NCBI GenBank assembly: GCA_003157445.1
Contig: PMJN01000152.1
Location: 1 to 17,011, forward strand
DNA: 17,011 bases
Direction of reading: 5' to 3'
DNA from: Micrococcales bacterium
Lineage (GTDB): Bacteria > Actinomycetota > Actinomycetes > Actinomycetales > Dermatophilaceae
Below, one piece after another: positions 16,654 through 17,011 of the stretch (position 1 is the stretch's first letter; the number at the start of each line of letters is the position of its first letter). Position numbers and translations under genes: made by a program. The notes beneath the pieces were generated by a model. The model saw nothing but the letters and a program-made list of their open reading frames with translations, ran no database searches and had not been told where the DNA came from.

Positions 16654-17011
16654 TCAGCGACCGTCCAGAAGCGGCGCAGCGGGGTTCCAGCTGGTGCCGT
16701 CCCGGGCATCCTGGCGCCGGCGAGCAATTGCTGAGAGCGCCTCTAGGACAACCCTGTTGGCCAGTGCTGCGGTGATGTCAGAGTGGTCGTAGGGCGGGCT
16801 GACCTCAACGACGTCGACCCCGACCACGGGCAGCTCCAGGCAGATTCGTCGCACCGAGTCGAGCAGCTCGCGAGCGGACAGACCACCCGGCTCCGGGGTA
16901 CCGGTGCCGGGAGCGTGGCCGGGATCGCACACGTCGATGTCAACCGAGAGGAACACGCCCTCGCAGTCGTCGGTGGCGATGGCGAAAGCCTCGCTCAGGC
17001 ATACCTGCAGC
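16654..17011 (-). CDS. Agmatinase/ureohydrolase family protein, C-terminal part
   Basis: The window edge cuts this gene; about 118 C-terminal residues are present and the frame is open to the last base. It contains SVDIDVCDPGHAPGTGTPE, the ureohydrolase motif whose D-x-D aspartates bind the binuclear manganese centre, followed by PGGLSARELLD and DVVEVSPPYDHSDITA. The last is typical of agmatinase-like members (arginase, agmatinase, guanidino-acid hydrolases). The reaction would be hydrolysis of a guanidino group to urea plus an amine; agmatine to putrescine is most likely, but the N-terminal specificity region is missing. The gene ends about 100 bases before the start of the ATPase gene on the same strand. 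Confidence 0.88.
   Translation of the reverse strand, partial: LQVCLSEAFAIATDDCEGVFLSVDIDVCDPGHAPGTGTPEPGGLSARELLDSVRRICLELPVVGVDVVEVSPPYDHSDITAALANRVVLEALSAIARRRQDARDGTSWNPAAPLLDGR

Noticed and set aside
1..17011. CRISPR array, tRNA/rRNA genes or toxin-antitoxin pair
   Set aside because: No regularly spaced repeats, no T-loop/acceptor pairings of a tRNA and no small gene pair with recognisable toxin or antitoxin motifs were seen.

Overview
The window is from a high-GC actinobacterium (class Actinomycetia). Three things point there: GTG starts and strongly G/C-biased third codon positions, the protein types, and above all the gene order dxr - site-2 protease - ispG - GNAT - proS on the minus strand. 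The first four of these match the Mycobacterium tuberculosis dxr - rip1 - ispG - Rv2867c block. I cannot name a genus; a Propionibacteriales-type organism is possible but not shown.

Layout. (1) Bases 1-323 hold the tail of an open frame entering from the left edge that resembles the C-terminus of IS605/IS1341-type TnpB, overlapped by tandem hairpins with GNRA loops. This looks like the right end of a transposon with an omegaRNA-like RNA. (2) 324-2300 (minus) is a TetR regulator followed by an SGNH esterase of the SsfX3-like type, with an A/T-rich promoter/operator island upstream of tetR. (3) 2400-4330 (plus) has two membrane proteins of unknown function (DUF4386-like and DUF4389-like), each followed by hairpins. 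(4) 4317-5074 (minus) is a degraded stretch. It has an excisionase/AlpA-like helix-turn-helix ORF, a basic segment and a one-helix membrane segment, lying in three successive frames. (5) 5234-7213 (plus) is a complete thioredoxin-domain DUF255/YyaL protein, ending against a hairpin shared with the convergent gene. (6) 7240-16552 (minus) is a compact, mostly housekeeping block. In transcription order it runs: RecA/DnaB_C-like ATPase, dxr, rip1/rseP, ispG, GNAT acetyltransferase, proS, HAD hydrolase, TSUP permease. (7) The right edge cuts an agmatinase-type ureohydrolase.

How the genes work together. Dxr and IspG are the first committed and the penultimate steps of the MEP isoprenoid pathway, with an intramembrane protease between them that is translationally coupled to dxr (TGATG overlap). 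GNAT follows ispG closely. proS lies after a 220-base gap with its own strong ribosome binding site, and HAD and TSUP are coupled behind it. The left third (1-5200) is accessory in character; the right two thirds look like conserved chromosome.

I found no CRISPR array, tRNA, rRNA or obvious anti-phage system. The most unusual items are the possible omegaRNA/TnpB end at the left edge and the triple-frame remnant at 4317-5074. Neither is proven from sequence alone.
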